DNA from: Ignavibacteria bacterium UBA2333
GTDB lineage: Bacteria > Bacteroidota > Ignavibacteria > Kapaibacteriales > Kapaibacteriaceae
Length of the DNA: 64,000 nt
Reading direction: 5' to 3'
Assembly: GCA_002344895.1 (NCBI GenBank)
Contig: DDUR01000024.1
Span: 134,902-198,901 of the forward strand
The position numbers and the translations under genes are program-made. Position 1 is the stretch's first letter, and every line of letters starts with the position of its first letter. Positions 37,070-47,087 of the stretch are shown here, piece after piece. The notes beneath the pieces are model-generated. The model made no database searches. It saw only the letters and a program-made list of their open reading frames with translations, and had not been told where the DNA came from.

Positions 37070-37264
37070 TGTAATGGGACTCCAGGCCAGAAGGGGTTTG
37101 AACAAGACTTCCAAATTACGGAATCATTTGACACTAAGCAAGTGCCATGCCAAGATGGGTCGAACCTTTGAGTTCGGTAGTTTTGTTGCTTGCCCTTCAC
37201 CGTTAGCCCCCTTATGCCCCCTTCCTCACGAGTTTCCAAGCCGCCAGAATCAACGCCAGAATCG

Positions 37265-40093
37265 ATGAAAAAGACGTCCGCAACCGGCACTAAGCGGATG
37301 ATTGGCGTTCGTGGTGCGCGGGTGAACAATCTGAAAAATGTTGACGTCGACATTCCTCGTCAGGCTCTTACGGTAATCACCGGACTCAGCGGTTCTGGAA
37401 AGTCGTCCCTTGCCTTTGATACTCTCTATGCCGAAGGACAGCGCCGGTTTGTGGAGAGTTTGTCGGCATATGCCCGACAGTTTCTCGATCGAATGAATAA
37501 ACCCGATGTTGACTCGATTACAGGTCTTCCTCCAGCCGTTGCCATCGAGCAGCAGACGTTTACGAAGAATCCTCGGTCGACGGTTGGCACAACGACGGAA
37601 ATCTATGACTATCTGCGGTTGCTCTACGGAAGAATTGGTGTCGTCATCGACAAGGATACAGGGGAGGTTATACGGAAGGATTCGCCAACATCTGTAGCCG
37701 AGGTGCTGTTTCAACTAACCGAGGGGACACGTCTGTACGTCATGTATCCGTTACCAACGGAACATGCAGATGTAACAGATGTGCGTGATGGACTACGTGC
37801 TCGAGGGTTTTCGAGAGTCGTTGTTGGGGCGTCAACGACACCAACGGACCTCGACGATTTTATCGAAATCGGTGCAGAAACGGTCTATGTACTTGTTGAC
37901 CGATTTGTGATGCGTCATGATGATGAATCGCGTACACGGCTGACGGATTCGTTGGAAACGGCATTTGAAGCCGGTTCGGGAAGAATCCTTATTCGTAACC
38001 TGACGTCAGGTGAAGATCGCTGGTTCTCATCGAAGTTTGAAAGCGCACAGACGGGTACACAGTATATCGAGCCGGAACCACGCCTTTTTTCGTTTAACAA
38101 TCCCTTTGGTGCATGTCCCGTATGCCAGGGATTCGGACGAAGTGTTGGTATCGATGAAAATCTTGTTTTTCCTGATCGGTCGCTGAGTCTTCGTCGCGGT
38201 GCCATTCATCCCTTCCGGGGTGAAACGTATGGGATGCACCTGCGATCCTTGTTACGGGAGGCGACACGACTTGGTATACCAGTTGACAAGCCGTTGTATT
38301 CCCTGACGGAGGCGCAGATGAATACAATTATGGCAGGCGCTGGTGAATACATCGGTGTAGATGGATTTTTCCGCATGCTTGAAGAAAAGTCCTACAAGAC
38401 ACATTACAGAGTGATGCTGAGTCGATACCGTGGTTTTACACGATGTCATGCCTGCCATGGCTCACGACTCCGCACAGCTGCACGTCAAGTTTACGTTGGT
38501 GAACTCAACATCCCTGCAGTTGTCAACTTGACCTTGGCTGCAGCCCGCGAACACTTTGACTCACTTCAACTATCACCAACAGAAGAGTTAACGGTAGGGC
38601 AGATTCTGCTGGAGATTCGACGTCGACTTCAGTTATTGTGTGATATTGGTTTGGAGTACCTCACACTTGACCGGTTATCACATACTCTCTCTGGTGGCGA
38701 ATCTCAGCGTATCAATCTTGCAACGTCTCTCGGTAGTGCTCTTGTTGGTACGTTGTATGTACTCGACGAGCCGAGTATTGGACTCCATCCGCGTGATACG
38801 GACAGGTTACTCAATATCCTGCAGCGATTACGTTCACTTGGTAATACAGTTGTTATTGTTGAGCATGACCTCGACGTCATTCGTACGGCTGATCACGTTA
38901 TCGACATTGGGCCCCTTGCCGGCGAAGCCGGCGGCTCCATAACCTTTAGCGGATCGATTCAGGAGATGATGTCTCATGGAACATCGCTCACTGCTGACTA
39001 CCTGACAGCACGTCGTACGGTCAGCGTAAAAACTGCATACCGTAAGGGTAACGGCAAAGAAATCGTAGTACGTGCTCCGGTACACCACAACTTAAAGGGA
39101 GACGACCTTCATGTTCCGCTAGGAACAATGACGGTTGTAACCGGGGTGTCGGGATCTGGTAAGTCTACTCTTGTCCACGACGTCTTACACGCCGGCCTGC
39201 AGAGAATCTTTGGCGGAGCTACAACGGAAGCTGGCACGTGTGCGGGTATCGAAGGGTATGATGCGATTGATGGTGTGGAAATGATTGACCAGTCTCCAAT
39301 CGGTCGGTCATCGCGTTCAACTCCTGCGACCTATACCAAGACCTTCGACCTGATTCGTGACGTGTTCTCTTCAACACAAGCAGCCAAACAGCTGGGCTGG
39401 AAAGCAGGGCACTTCAGCTTTAACGTCACGGGTGGACGTTGTGATACGTGTGAAGGTGCGGGCACCGTCACCATTGAGATGCAGTTTTTGCCCGACATTG
39501 AACTACCATGTGAAGCATGTGGCGGTAGTCGGTACAAACGAGAAGCAAAACAGATCCTTTACCGAAATGCTTCAATCATTGACGTTCTGAACATGACCGT
39601 CGACGAAGCAATTACACTTTTTGAGGATCAGAATCGCATCGTCCAGAAACTGAGCATCCTCCGCCAGGTTGGCCTAGGGTACGTCAAACTTGGTCAGCCA
39701 TCAACCCACCTTAGTGGTGGGGAAGCACAACGTATTAAGCTGGCTGCACACCTTGATGCAACGTCGGACGGACCAAGACTCTTCATTTTTGACGAACCAA
39801 CAACTGGCCTTCACGTCCACGATGTATCGGCCTTGTTAACAGCACTTGACAACCTGGTTGATCGTGGCCACTCTGTTGTCATCATCGAGCACAATGTCCA
39901 CGTTATGGCTCATGCGGACTGGATCGTTGACCTTGGTCCAGAGGGTGGAGCACGCGGTGGTAACATCATTGCAACGGGTACACCAAAACAGGTTGCAGGT
40001 ACAACGGGATCTCACACCGGTGAGTCCCTGAAACGATTCTATGCCGAACACGGCATTGGTGTACAGCGCCGTCGCACGGCGAAATCAACGTGA
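37265..40093 (+). CDS. uvrA: Excinuclease ABC subunit A
   Basis: A 942-residue ATPase that finds DNA damage for nucleotide excision repair with UvrB and UvrC. Two ABC modules each have a Walker A (GLSGSGKSSLA and GVSGSGKSTLV) and signature (LSGGESQRINLA and LSGGEAQRIKLA). Zinc modules are at CPVCQGFG with CHACHGS, and at CDTCEGAG with CEACGGS. The start is uncertain: ATG 37265 gives the natural short leader before MIGVRGARVNNLKN; ATG 37214 and TTG 37190 are upstream. The GTG of the next gene overlaps the stop. A GGGGC pair lies at 37206-37221, in the leader. Confidence 0.97.
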   Translation: MKKTSATGTKRMIGVRGARVNNLKNVDVDIPRQALTVITGLSGSGKSSLAFDTLYAEGQRRFVESLSAYARQFLDRMNKPDVDSITGLPPAVAIEQQTFTKNPRSTVGTTTEIYDYLRLLYGRIGVVIDKDTGEVIRKDSPTSVAEVLFQLTEGTRLYVMYPLPTEHADVTDVRDGLRARGFSRVVVGASTTPTDLDDFIEIGAETVYVLVDRFVMRHDDESRTRLTDSLETAFEAGSGRILIRNLTSGEDRWFSSKFESAQTGTQYIEPEPRLFSFNNPFGACPVCQGFGRSVGIDENLVFPDRSLSLRRGAIHPFRGETYGMHLRSLLREATRLGIPVDKPLYSLTEAQMNTIMAGAGEYIGVDGFFRMLEEKSYKTHYRVMLSRYRGFTRCHACHGSRLRTAARQVYVGELNIPAVVNLTLAAAREHFDSLQLSPTEELTVGQILLEIRRRLQLLCDIGLEYLTLDRLSHTLSGGESQRINLATSLGSALVGTLYVLDEPSIGLHPRDTDRLLNILQRLRSLGNTVVIVEHDLDVIRTADHVIDIGPLAGEAGGSITFSGSIQEMMSHGTSLTADYLTARRTVSVKTAYRKGNGKEIVVRAPVHHNLKGDDLHVPLGTMTVVTGVSGSGKSTLVHDVLHAGLQRIFGGATTEAGTCAGIEGYDAIDGVEMIDQSPIGRSSRSTPATYTKTFDLIRDVFSSTQAAKQLGWKAGHFSFNVTGGRCDTCEGAGTVTIEMQFLPDIELPCEACGGSRYKREAKQILYRNASIIDVLNMTVDEAITLFEDQNRIVQKLSILRQVGLGYVKLGQPSTHLSGGEAQRIKLAAHLDATSDGPRLFIFDEPTTGLHVHDVSALLTALDNLVDRGHSVVIIEHNVHVMAHADWIVDLGPEGGARGGNIIATGTPKQVAGTTGSHTGESLKRFYAEHGIGVQRRRTAKST

Positions 40094-41118
40094 GAGCTCG
40101 CCACGTTATTCGAGTTTTACTTGCCACAGCTGTACTCATTGGAGCGCTATGGTGGGTTCTGTCGGGTGTAAACCTGTCCTTAACATTTTCTATCATAGGC
40201 CAGTCTGATGTAATCATCATTTTACTCTGTGTTCCCATCATCTTGCTGAGTCACGTTGTACGCGCATCTCGCTGGCGTACAATGCTCACCGAATCATCAC
40301 AGAGTTTTTCTTTAGGAACGGCCTACAATGCCGTGATGATTGGATATGCTGCGAACACGATTGTACCTCGGAGTGGGGAAGTGATCCGTCCGTGGGTCTT
40401 TGCAAAACGCTCCGGTATTTCCGTGTCAACATCTCTGGCAAGCGTCATCGTTGAACGACTGCTTGACGTCTTAACGTTACTCCTTGGAATTGGCCTTGTC
40501 CTGCTCTTTGAAGGGGCACAACTCTCCGCTGCAATACCATCTCTTTCAACAGATGTAATCACCTACGGTATGGGGCTACCCGCCCTGGTACTTGCTGTCA
40601 TCGTGGCAATTGTTGCCTTTACGGACGCGGGCCAGCGTGTTGTAACGCAGTTGTTGCGTCCGCTGGGACCTCGTGTCACAACAAAAATCGTGTCAGTTCT
40701 TGACGGACTCCACCGGGGAACGTCGATTTTACGCCGTCCTTCTCTGTGGTTACGCGCAATTGTAGAGACCATACTGTTATGGTCACTCTACATCTTACCG
40801 CTCTACATTCTGCTTCAGGCAATACCATTTCAGCCAGAACTTCACACGACCTTTCTTGACGCTGCCGTGATGCTTGTTATCATTTCGGTCGGCGTAACGA
40901 TTGCACCAACACCGGGTGCTCTAGGAATCTATCAGGGTTTTGCCCAGGCAGCTCTCGTACGGATTCACGGCGTGGATGACAGTTCAGCGCTCGCCTTTGG
41001 TGTCCTGGCCTGGGTGGTGAACTATGGTGTAGCACTCCTTGCCGGCGGCCTGTCGGCCTTCCTTGAAATGCGAAACGGCCTCTCATGGTCGGACGTTCGG
41101 GAATCCTCAACGTCGTAA
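40090..41118 (+). CDS. UPF0104 / lysylphosphatidylglycerol synthase-like membrane protein
   Basis: A 342-residue polytopic membrane protein of the flippase-like family (LPG synthase transmembrane region, AglD-like). It has the NTIVPRSGEVIRPWVFA motif and the PTPGALGIYQG motif characteristic of the group, with about eight helices. Members move or flip lipid-linked sugars or extend polar lipids; the exact role is unknown. GTG start overlaps the uvrA stop. Confidence 0.9.
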   Translation: MRARHVIRVLLATAVLIGALWWVLSGVNLSLTFSIIGQSDVIIILLCVPIILLSHVVRASRWRTMLTESSQSFSLGTAYNAVMIGYAANTIVPRSGEVIRPWVFAKRSGISVSTSLASVIVERLLDVLTLLLGIGLVLLFEGAQLSAAIPSLSTDVITYGMGLPALVLAVIVAIVAFTDAGQRVVTQLLRPLGPRVTTKIVSVLDGLHRGTSILRRPSLWLRAIVETILLWSLYILPLYILLQAIPFQPELHTTFLDAAVMLVIISVGVTIAPTPGALGIYQGFAQAALVRIHGVDDSSALAFGVLAWVVNYGVALLAGGLSAFLEMRNGLSWSDVRESSTS

Positions 41119-41123
41119 CTTTG
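41116..41123 (+). promoter_or_regulatory. Possible TAnnTTTG -7 box upstream of the reductase gene
   Basis: TAACTTTG lies about 36 bases upstream of the ferredoxin-NADP reductase start and overlaps the end of the UPF0104 gene. It matches the Bacteroidota -7 consensus, but no TTTG -33 box is seen at the right distance. With about 30 chance matches expected in the window, this is only a hint. Confidence 0.28.
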
Positions 41124-41158
41124 TTGTCTTGCCCATTCATCAGAACCACCACCTGACC

Positions 41159-42172
41159 ATGTCTGCAACACACTCTACGGATGTCATAATCATCGGCGCG
41201 GGCCCTTGTGGCCTCTTTTCTGTTTTTGAAGCCGGTCTTCTCAAGATGAAATGTCATCTAGTTGACTATCTGCCAATCCCTGGTGGACAGTGTGCCGAGA
41301 TCTATCCGAAGAAGCCGATCTATGACATTCCCGGTTATCCGAGTGTCCTTGCCGGTGACCTCATTACCAATCTGATGAAACAGATTGAGCCGTTCCATCC
41401 TGAGTTTACACTTGGAGAACGAGCAGAGACGATTGAGAGACTCGATGGTGGACGTTTTCGGGTGACAACGCACCGTGGAACGTCGATTGAAGGATCAACC
41501 ATCCTCATCGCTGGTGGACTTGGTTGTTTTGAGCCACGGAAGCCGATGATTGGGAATATCACAGACTTTGAAGATCGCGGAGTTGAGTATATCATTCGCG
41601 ATCCGGAGTTCTATCGTGGCAAACGTGTGATTATTGGTGGTGGGGGAGACTCAGCACTTGACTGGACAATCGTGCTCGCAGACATTGCCTCGGAGGTGAC
41701 ACTTGTTCACCGCAGCCAATCATTTCGCGCGGCACCTGATTCCGTCTCTAAGGCACAAGCACTTGCTGATGCTGGAAAGATCCGAATGCATACCGATGCT
41801 CAGGTTGCCGGGTTAATCGGTGATGGACAACTTCAGAGTGTTGTGGTTGAGAGAAATGACAAGTCAACCTTTGAGATGGACGTTGACCATTTTATTCCAC
41901 TCTTTGGACTGTCGCCAAAACTTGGTCCGATCGCCGACTGGGGACTTTCACTCGATAAGAATGCCATCAACGTTGATCCTACAACGTATCGCACAAATGT
42001 TGAAGGTATCTATGCCGTCGGTGACATCTCTGAGTATCCTAACAAGCTAAAACTTATCCTGTGTGGATTCCATGAGGCCGCTGTTGCGCTCAATGTAGAG
42101 TATCAACGCCTGCATCCCGAGAAAAAGCACGTCCTGAAATACACCACGGTTACTGGAATTGCCGGGTTGTAA
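41159..42172 (+). CDS. Ferredoxin/flavodoxin-NADP reductase, TrxR-like
   Basis: A 337-residue flavoprotein. The FAD-binding GAGPCGLFSVFEAG and NADP-binding GGGGDSALDW sites are present, with GGQCAEIYPKKPIYDIPGYP between them and VGDISEYPNKLKLILCG near the end. The thioredoxin reductase redox-active CxxC is absent, as in the TrxR-like FNR class of Chlorobi and Bacillus. It passes electrons between ferredoxin and NADPH. Start at 41159 is chosen because the alignable sequence begins right after it. Confidence 0.95.
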   Translation: MSATHSTDVIIIGAGPCGLFSVFEAGLLKMKCHLVDYLPIPGGQCAEIYPKKPIYDIPGYPSVLAGDLITNLMKQIEPFHPEFTLGERAETIERLDGGRFRVTTHRGTSIEGSTILIAGGLGCFEPRKPMIGNITDFEDRGVEYIIRDPEFYRGKRVIIGGGGDSALDWTIVLADIASEVTLVHRSQSFRAAPDSVSKAQALADAGKIRMHTDAQVAGLIGDGQLQSVVVERNDKSTFEMDVDHFIPLFGLSPKLGPIADWGLSLDKNAINVDPTTYRTNVEGIYAVGDISEYPNKLKLILCGFHEAAVALNVEYQRLHPEKKHVLKYTTVTGIAGL

Positions 42173-42194
42173 ACAAGCAGAAGACCACGGAACT

Positions 42195-43283
42195 ATGATC
42201 ACAACAGCCAATGTGCACTACATCCTGTCCGTGATTCTGGGTCTCGTTCTTCTGTGTGCGTGTACACCGTCGGAAGGGGAACAGCGACGTTATGTTGATC
42301 GACCTCTCCGGTATGAGGACACCGTTCACATCAAGGGCGTAACGGTAGCAGACGACTTTCCTGACTACACGTCAAAGGAAGCTCAACAACTCTACGACTC
42401 AGCTGCTGCTGCGGGCGTTGAGTGGGTTGCCATCACGCCGTGTGGTTTCCTGAATAACATTGACGACACTGTTGTTGCCTGGACACGATGGTCACGGCGC
42501 GATTACGTCGCTGGAATACGTGCTGCGAGGTCGGCCGGACTCCGCGTCTTTGTGAAACCCTACATCTGGTCGATGGACTTCTGGTCGAGAAAGAAGTGGA
42601 CAGGTGATATTGTCCACAACGACAGTATTCGACGAGCTGCCTTCTTCCGTTCGTACACGCAGTGGCTATGTGATTGTGCTGCATATGCGCGCGATGGTGG
42701 AGCCGAGTTGTTTTGCATTGGACTCGAGCTACCAAAACTCAGTGGATATGCAGCCGAATGGAGGCGTCTCATTGATACACTGCGTACGGTCTACAAGGGT
42801 CCAATCACGTATGCATGTCACGGCATCGACGAGGCAGAAACACTTCCGTTTGCAGATCAGTTATCGGTTATTGGTGTGAACATCTATCCATCACTCAGCA
42901 GGGCCGATCATCCAACGGACGCTGATCTTGATAGCGGATGGGCCAACGTCACACGTCGACTTCAGAAACTGAGCTCTCGCAACAACCGGCGTATTGTGCT
43001 CACGGAAGCTGGCTTCCGCAGTATGGAGCGTACGACGTGGGCATCGTGGGAATGGCCAGAACATTCATCTCGACGTACGGACACATCAGCGCAGCGACAG
43101 GCCTATGAAGCGTTAGCTCGTGCCTGTTATGGTCAACGGTGGTTTGCAGGAATATTCTGGTGGAAGGTCTACACCGATCCTCGTAAACAGAACGAGGGCC
43201 CAGACGGCTTTAGTCCACAAGGTAAACCAGCATGGTCAGCCATGTCGCGTGGGTTTCGGGATTGGACAACACGTACGCCGTAA
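42195..43283 (+). CDS. GH113-like TIM-barrel lipoprotein
   Basis: A 362-residue lipoprotein. The signal ends in VLLCAC, a lipobox. The rest looks like a glycoside hydrolase family 113 or related GTA-TIM barrel: IKGVTVADDFPDYTS at strand one, GLRVFVKPYIWSMDFW, a candidate acid/base Glu in CIGLELPK, and a candidate nucleophile Glu in IVLTEAGFRS, with a Trp-rich FWWKVYTDPR end. Beta-mannanase activity is possible, but the family relation is by shape and motif only. It is 22 bases after the reductase gene and ends before a gap with a GGGGC pair. Confidence 0.83.
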   Translation: MITTANVHYILSVILGLVLLCACTPSEGEQRRYVDRPLRYEDTVHIKGVTVADDFPDYTSKEAQQLYDSAAAAGVEWVAITPCGFLNNIDDTVVAWTRWSRRDYVAGIRAARSAGLRVFVKPYIWSMDFWSRKKWTGDIVHNDSIRRAAFFRSYTQWLCDCAAYARDGGAELFCIGLELPKLSGYAAEWRRLIDTLRTVYKGPITYACHGIDEAETLPFADQLSVIGVNIYPSLSRADHPTDADLDSGWANVTRRLQKLSSRNNRRIVLTEAGFRSMERTTWASWEWPEHSSRRTDTSAQRQAYEALARACYGQRWFAGIFWWKVYTDPRKQNEGPDGFSPQGKPAWSAMSRGFRDWTTRTP

Positions 43284-43295
43284 CTCGATAAGGTT

Positions 43296-43312
43296 GCCCC
43301 TTTGGCCCCTTT
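43296..43312 (-). repeat. Dispersed GGGGC pair, copy in intergenic gap
   Basis: GCCCC at 43296-43300 and 43305-43309, each followed by TTT, in the 35-base gap between the GH113-like gene and the paralogue pair. It occupies about half the gap and is not coding. Confidence 0.6.
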
Positions 43313-43318
43313 ACTGTA

Positions 43319-44866
43319 TCAAAGAACTAACTGGCACGAATAGGATCCATCAACCAACGAAATGCAAACGTAGATTGGTTGAACGGCTAACGATTTTGTG
43401 GATAGGGAAGTCGTCATTGTGTCGACATTCTGCGTTATGAGCTGTTCGCCGATAAGTGTATACACGGCGTACGAAGATATCTTTACACTAGATGATTGTA
43501 TTCGTAGTATACCGTCCTCTCGGCTGATGTGAACTGACTTCGCTCCATCGTCTCGCGACGGAGGTAACGTATCATTTGATGATGCTGGCAATGTGACAAC
43601 TACGAACTCACGCCCAATAAGCTTTTCCCGGGCATAAGGGGAGTATCTGTCAACTACGATTAAACACTTTCGGAGACTATCATACACGCATACTATCTCG
43701 TATGAATATGATACGCTGTCGTCTTCTTCAAGTATAAACTCGGTACCTACCACGTTGACATTCTTTGTTCGAAGATCTACCTTCGTGCAACGAATGACGG
43801 TAGAGCCATCAACAACGTTTCGGTCTAGTGCCAACGCTTTCCCTTGTCCAAATGGATACATCATAGGAGATCCGATAGGCAACGTGACGATTGAACTATC
43901 TGGATCAACAGAGATCGTGTGTTCTCCCCAGGATTTGCCTCCATCAAATGTCGACCTCGTCTGAGAAGTTGTCGCGATTCCGGACCAAATGGTATCGTCA
44001 AACCGAAACACCTTACATCGGAGGGGATTACTCAGTATTTCCATTGAAATGCGATCTACAATTGAATCGGTAAACCAGAATGTTGCTCCATAGTTTTTGC
44101 TCACGAGCATATAGGATGTAATTGCCTCTGGCTGATTGCCCTCGCCTGACAAACATGGTTGGTATCCAACAATAGCGAACGTTGTTGTATCAATTCTGTG
44201 CACACGTGCAGGATTCTGTGCTTGAAAGAGTAGTCTATTACATCGGAGACTGAAGGATCGGTTTGGACCATACTCAGTTCCCCATGGATACAAGTAACTC
44301 AGATCAGACGTCAAGAATTCTAGCACACGAGATGACACTTGAAGCAGATCGTCGTGGTGATACAGTTCTCGCAGTCCAATGCCAAACGGATAATCTCCAC
44401 ATGCGATTGAGATCCACTTTCCTGTGTCTCGCTGGCCGATTTCCGTCCACGTTTGACCACGATCACCGCTGCTCATTGCATATGTGATCGATCTCTTAGG
44501 AACCTCGTCAGAACGTGGCATGAGATATCCCACAATAACAATCGAGCCATTCCTAAACGTATCTAGATCTTGCGGAACAAAACGATGTGTGCTGTCAACA
44601 TTCGGAGGTTGAATTCGACGCCACGTGGACCATTCATTTGCCGTTTGATAGACTGATCCTGTATCATCCAGAAATACCCCTTCACCAGTCGTAAACATTA
44701 CGACTGATGATACCGATGACAATTCGGGAACGGGATAGGTACGAACAGACTGTGCGCATACATCGTGGCTTTCAAACATGATACCAAGACCAACGACAAT
44801 CATGGAACGTACGAAGAATTCAATCAGCAAGTCACACAGGCGATATATTGTAGAATTATGGGACAT
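43319..44866 (-). CDS. Secreted BNR-type surface protein, paralogue A
   Basis: A 515-residue secreted protein, signal ending DVCAQS. The body has BNR/sialidase-like Asp-box features (SSGDRGQTWTEIG, TFDGGKSWGEH) of a beta-propeller, and the last 80 residues (from SVHISREDGILRIQ to SYSCQLVL) look like a type IX sorting tail. It is clearly paralogous to the next gene upstream (same length, shared TGEGVFLDDTGS and NEW-TW-R--PPNVDS). Its ATG overlaps the stop of the paralogue by a single base (TAATG), so both are coupled. Function unknown. Confidence 0.87.
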   Translation of the reverse strand: MSHNSTIYRLCDLLIEFFVRSMIVVGLGIMFESHDVCAQSVRTYPVPELSSVSSVVMFTTGEGVFLDDTGSVYQTANEWSTWRRIQPPNVDSTHRFVPQDLDTFRNGSIVIVGYLMPRSDEVPKRSITYAMSSGDRGQTWTEIGQRDTGKWISIACGDYPFGIGLRELYHHDDLLQVSSRVLEFLTSDLSYLYPWGTEYGPNRSFSLRCNRLLFQAQNPARVHRIDTTTFAIVGYQPCLSGEGNQPEAITSYMLVSKNYGATFWFTDSIVDRISMEILSNPLRCKVFRFDDTIWSGIATTSQTRSTFDGGKSWGEHTISVDPDSSIVTLPIGSPMMYPFGQGKALALDRNVVDGSTVIRCTKVDLRTKNVNVVGTEFILEEDDSVSYSYEIVCVYDSLRKCLIVVDRYSPYAREKLIGREFVVVTLPASSNDTLPPSRDDGAKSVHISREDGILRIQSSSVKISSYAVYTLIGEQLITQNVDTMTTSLSTKSLAVQPIYVCISLVDGSYSCQLVL

Positions 44867-46383
44867 TACTGAATTAGTCTTGTAACGACCGTTCCATCAG
44901 AGAATCGAACATTGATGATCAACGGTAGATTTCCAACGTCAAACGTCTCAAGAGTGTATACCTTTTCACGCTCAGAGTGAAGTATCGTGCTCACTCTTTG
45001 ACCCAGGAGCGTATATACAGCAGCATCCTCAATACCCTTGTTTTTGGCTATGATTTCCACGACGTTTTCTCGACGTGAAACAATGGGATCGTTCGTAACT
45101 GTATCTTCATGAGAATTTGTCGGCTCGTCAAAGTGAACAATGAGGAAGTCTCTTCCTTCGAGCCTGTATTCACCAAACGGAGTATACTTATCGATACCAA
45201 CAATGCCTTTTCGTCCTTGATCATACGCTGTTAACCACCTAAATCGGTAGTAGTGCCTGCTATCGTATTCCCACACATTGTCTACCGTAAGTCGATCAGT
45301 CAATTGACTTCGCATATTAAACCGAAGGAACCTCATTGTTTCGACACCATCATTCGTGACGAAATCCATAATGAGAATCAAATTATTGCCGAGCGGATAG
45401 AGTGAGTGATTCCCGATCGTTGTTACAACATCCCGTTGCTCGTAACTCCAACGCAACTCATGAGTACGCCATGTTTGTCCAGCATCCCGTGTCGAACGAT
45501 ACGCTTGTGGGAATACCGTACCGGACCATGTGTGATAGTTATACTTTCGGGCTTTCACATATGGAGGTTTCATATCGCGGTAAACCTCGTTAGCGTTACT
45601 TGCACCATCAGAGCGGAAAAACTGACGCCCATAGTCTCGTGATACGAGGGTATACATCCACATTCCCGACGAGCTGAACTCAGAGTGAATCAGACACGGA
45701 GAGAATCCCGTGATGACAACAGTTGAGTCGTCGATATGGGCAACATGGGCAGGATTCTGCGGATATCGATTGTTAGAGGTAACACAGGCGCCATTAAACG
45801 TGCGTTGTTGACCATACTCATATCCCAATGTGACACTGTCGAATTGTAGGTCGTGAATCAAAACACAACGTGCTGAGACGATTCGGCTTAATGGGGAATA
45901 GAGCTCTCGAAGTGCAACTCCTGTGGTATCTGAGCCGAATGAGATTGAGTTCCAGCGTCCAATATCTCTCTCGCCAATCTCAACCCACGTCCGGCCTCGG
46001 TCGGTACTTTTTATCGCGTACGTAAGGGTACTATCATAACTCCAGTTGCCGCGTTTCCAAAGCAGTCCAACGATAAAGACGTTTCCGTTTCCTGCTGTAT
46101 CAATATCTCGTGGAACGAAGACAAAGTTGCTGTCTACATTCGGTGGAACGACTCGTTCCCAAGTGAGCCACTCGTTCTGCGTAACATATGCAGACCCCGT
46201 ATCATCAAGAAAGACTCCTTCTCCTGTGTCAAACATCACCATCCATCGAGCATCTGCTCCGTCCGGTACAGGAAGGACGGAAGATGATTGGGACCTAGCT
46301 GCTGTGACACTCATCAAACTAATGAAGAGGTTACAGACAGTCCAATAGAGTACGTATGAGATACGATTGGACGTCACACCCAA
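44866..46383 (-). CDS. Secreted BNR-type surface protein, paralogue B
   Basis: About 505 residues, paralogous to the downstream gene. Asp-box-like segments STDRGRTWVEIG and STRDAGQTWRTHE and the C-terminal beta tail (VSRRENVVEII to VVTRLIQ) are conserved in position. There is no ATG at the front: I place the start at TTG 46383, eight bases after AGGAG; TTG 46413 is ten codons earlier. The signal core WTVCNLFISLMSVTAARS fits either. Identity between the two proteins looks moderate at N-terminus and lower in the middle, so the duplication is not recent. Confidence 0.82.
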   Translation of the reverse strand: MGVTSNRISYVLYWTVCNLFISLMSVTAARSQSSSVLPVPDGADARWMVMFDTGEGVFLDDTGSAYVTQNEWLTWERVVPPNVDSNFVFVPRDIDTAGNGNVFIVGLLWKRGNWSYDSTLTYAIKSTDRGRTWVEIGERDIGRWNSISFGSDTTGVALRELYSPLSRIVSARCVLIHDLQFDSVTLGYEYGQQRTFNGACVTSNNRYPQNPAHVAHIDDSTVVITGFSPCLIHSEFSSSGMWMYTLVSRDYGRQFFRSDGASNANEVYRDMKPPYVKARKYNYHTWSGTVFPQAYRSTRDAGQTWRTHELRWSYEQRDVVTTIGNHSLYPLGNNLILIMDFVTNDGVETMRFLRFNMRSQLTDRLTVDNVWEYDSRHYYRFRWLTAYDQGRKGIVGIDKYTPFGEYRLEGRDFLIVHFDEPTNSHEDTVTNDPIVSRRENVVEIIAKNKGIEDAAVYTLLGQRVSTILHSEREKVYTLETFDVGNLPLIINVRFSDGTVVTRLIQ

Positions 46384-46511
46384 ACATAACTCTCCTAGAC
46401 TTGTCAATTCCAACCGCTACCGACTACTTCGGTAGCACGTCACGTAGTCTTTGTTCTTTAGTCTACGACAGATCCAACCGTCTGACGTAACTCAAGACAG
46501 GTTCGTAGGAA

Positions 46512-47087
46512 TCAGTGCGTGCTGCGTTGTGCCACGGCACGCTGCACACGACGACGAATCAAGGCTGAGGCTCCGAACAGGGCAGCCATAAACATCCAGG
46601 TGGACACAACACCGTTTAAGAGGAAGTTGCCTGAGTTCTCGTAGAATGCAAGGCCAGCGGCGTAACACATTGTAAGACCAGATAGATCCTGCGAGTACAT
46701 TGAACTTCCGTACCATACGCCGAAGTTCGTAATGAGGAAGAATAAAACCGAGGCAAGTGTGCCACCAACGAGTGTTTGGCGCATTGGTGAAGTATTTCGC
46801 ATGGACCATCCGATAAACGTTGCAAGTGCAACGCTACCATAGACATACAGTGTTGTACCGTGCCATGCCCAGCCGTCACCATACACAAGACCGAGGGCAA
46901 GGTCACTGAGGACCATGGCAGCGAGTGGAGTGATACTCGCTAACCAGCGCTTCGATAGCAGAGCGCCACCAACCAGAGCTACGGCCACAACGGGCGTAAA
47001 GTTTGGCCAGTGTGGAGTGAGGCGCGTAAGAGCCGTAACGATAATCACGGCCAGCATCGAATTCGTGTAAAGCTTGTCGGTGTTCAT
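46512..47087 (-). CDS. DUF6580-like integral membrane protein
   Basis: A 191-residue protein with five or six membrane helices. PNFTPVVAVALVGGALL, LSDLALGL and LITNFGVW are motifs typical of DUF6580, predicted to be ECF-type substrate-binding-like transporters. Start taken as ATG 47087. No transporter partner genes are near, and no cobalamin riboswitch was found in the upstream gap. The substrate is unknown. Confidence 0.75.
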   Translation of the reverse strand: MNTDKLYTNSMLAVIIVTALTRLTPHWPNFTPVVAVALVGGALLSKRWLASITPLAAMVLSDLALGLVYGDGWAWHGTTLYVYGSVALATFIGWSMRNTSPMRQTLVGGTLASVLFFLITNFGVWYGSSMYSQDLSGLTMCYAAGLAFYENSGNFLLNGVVSTWMFMAALFGASALIRRRVQRAVAQRSTH

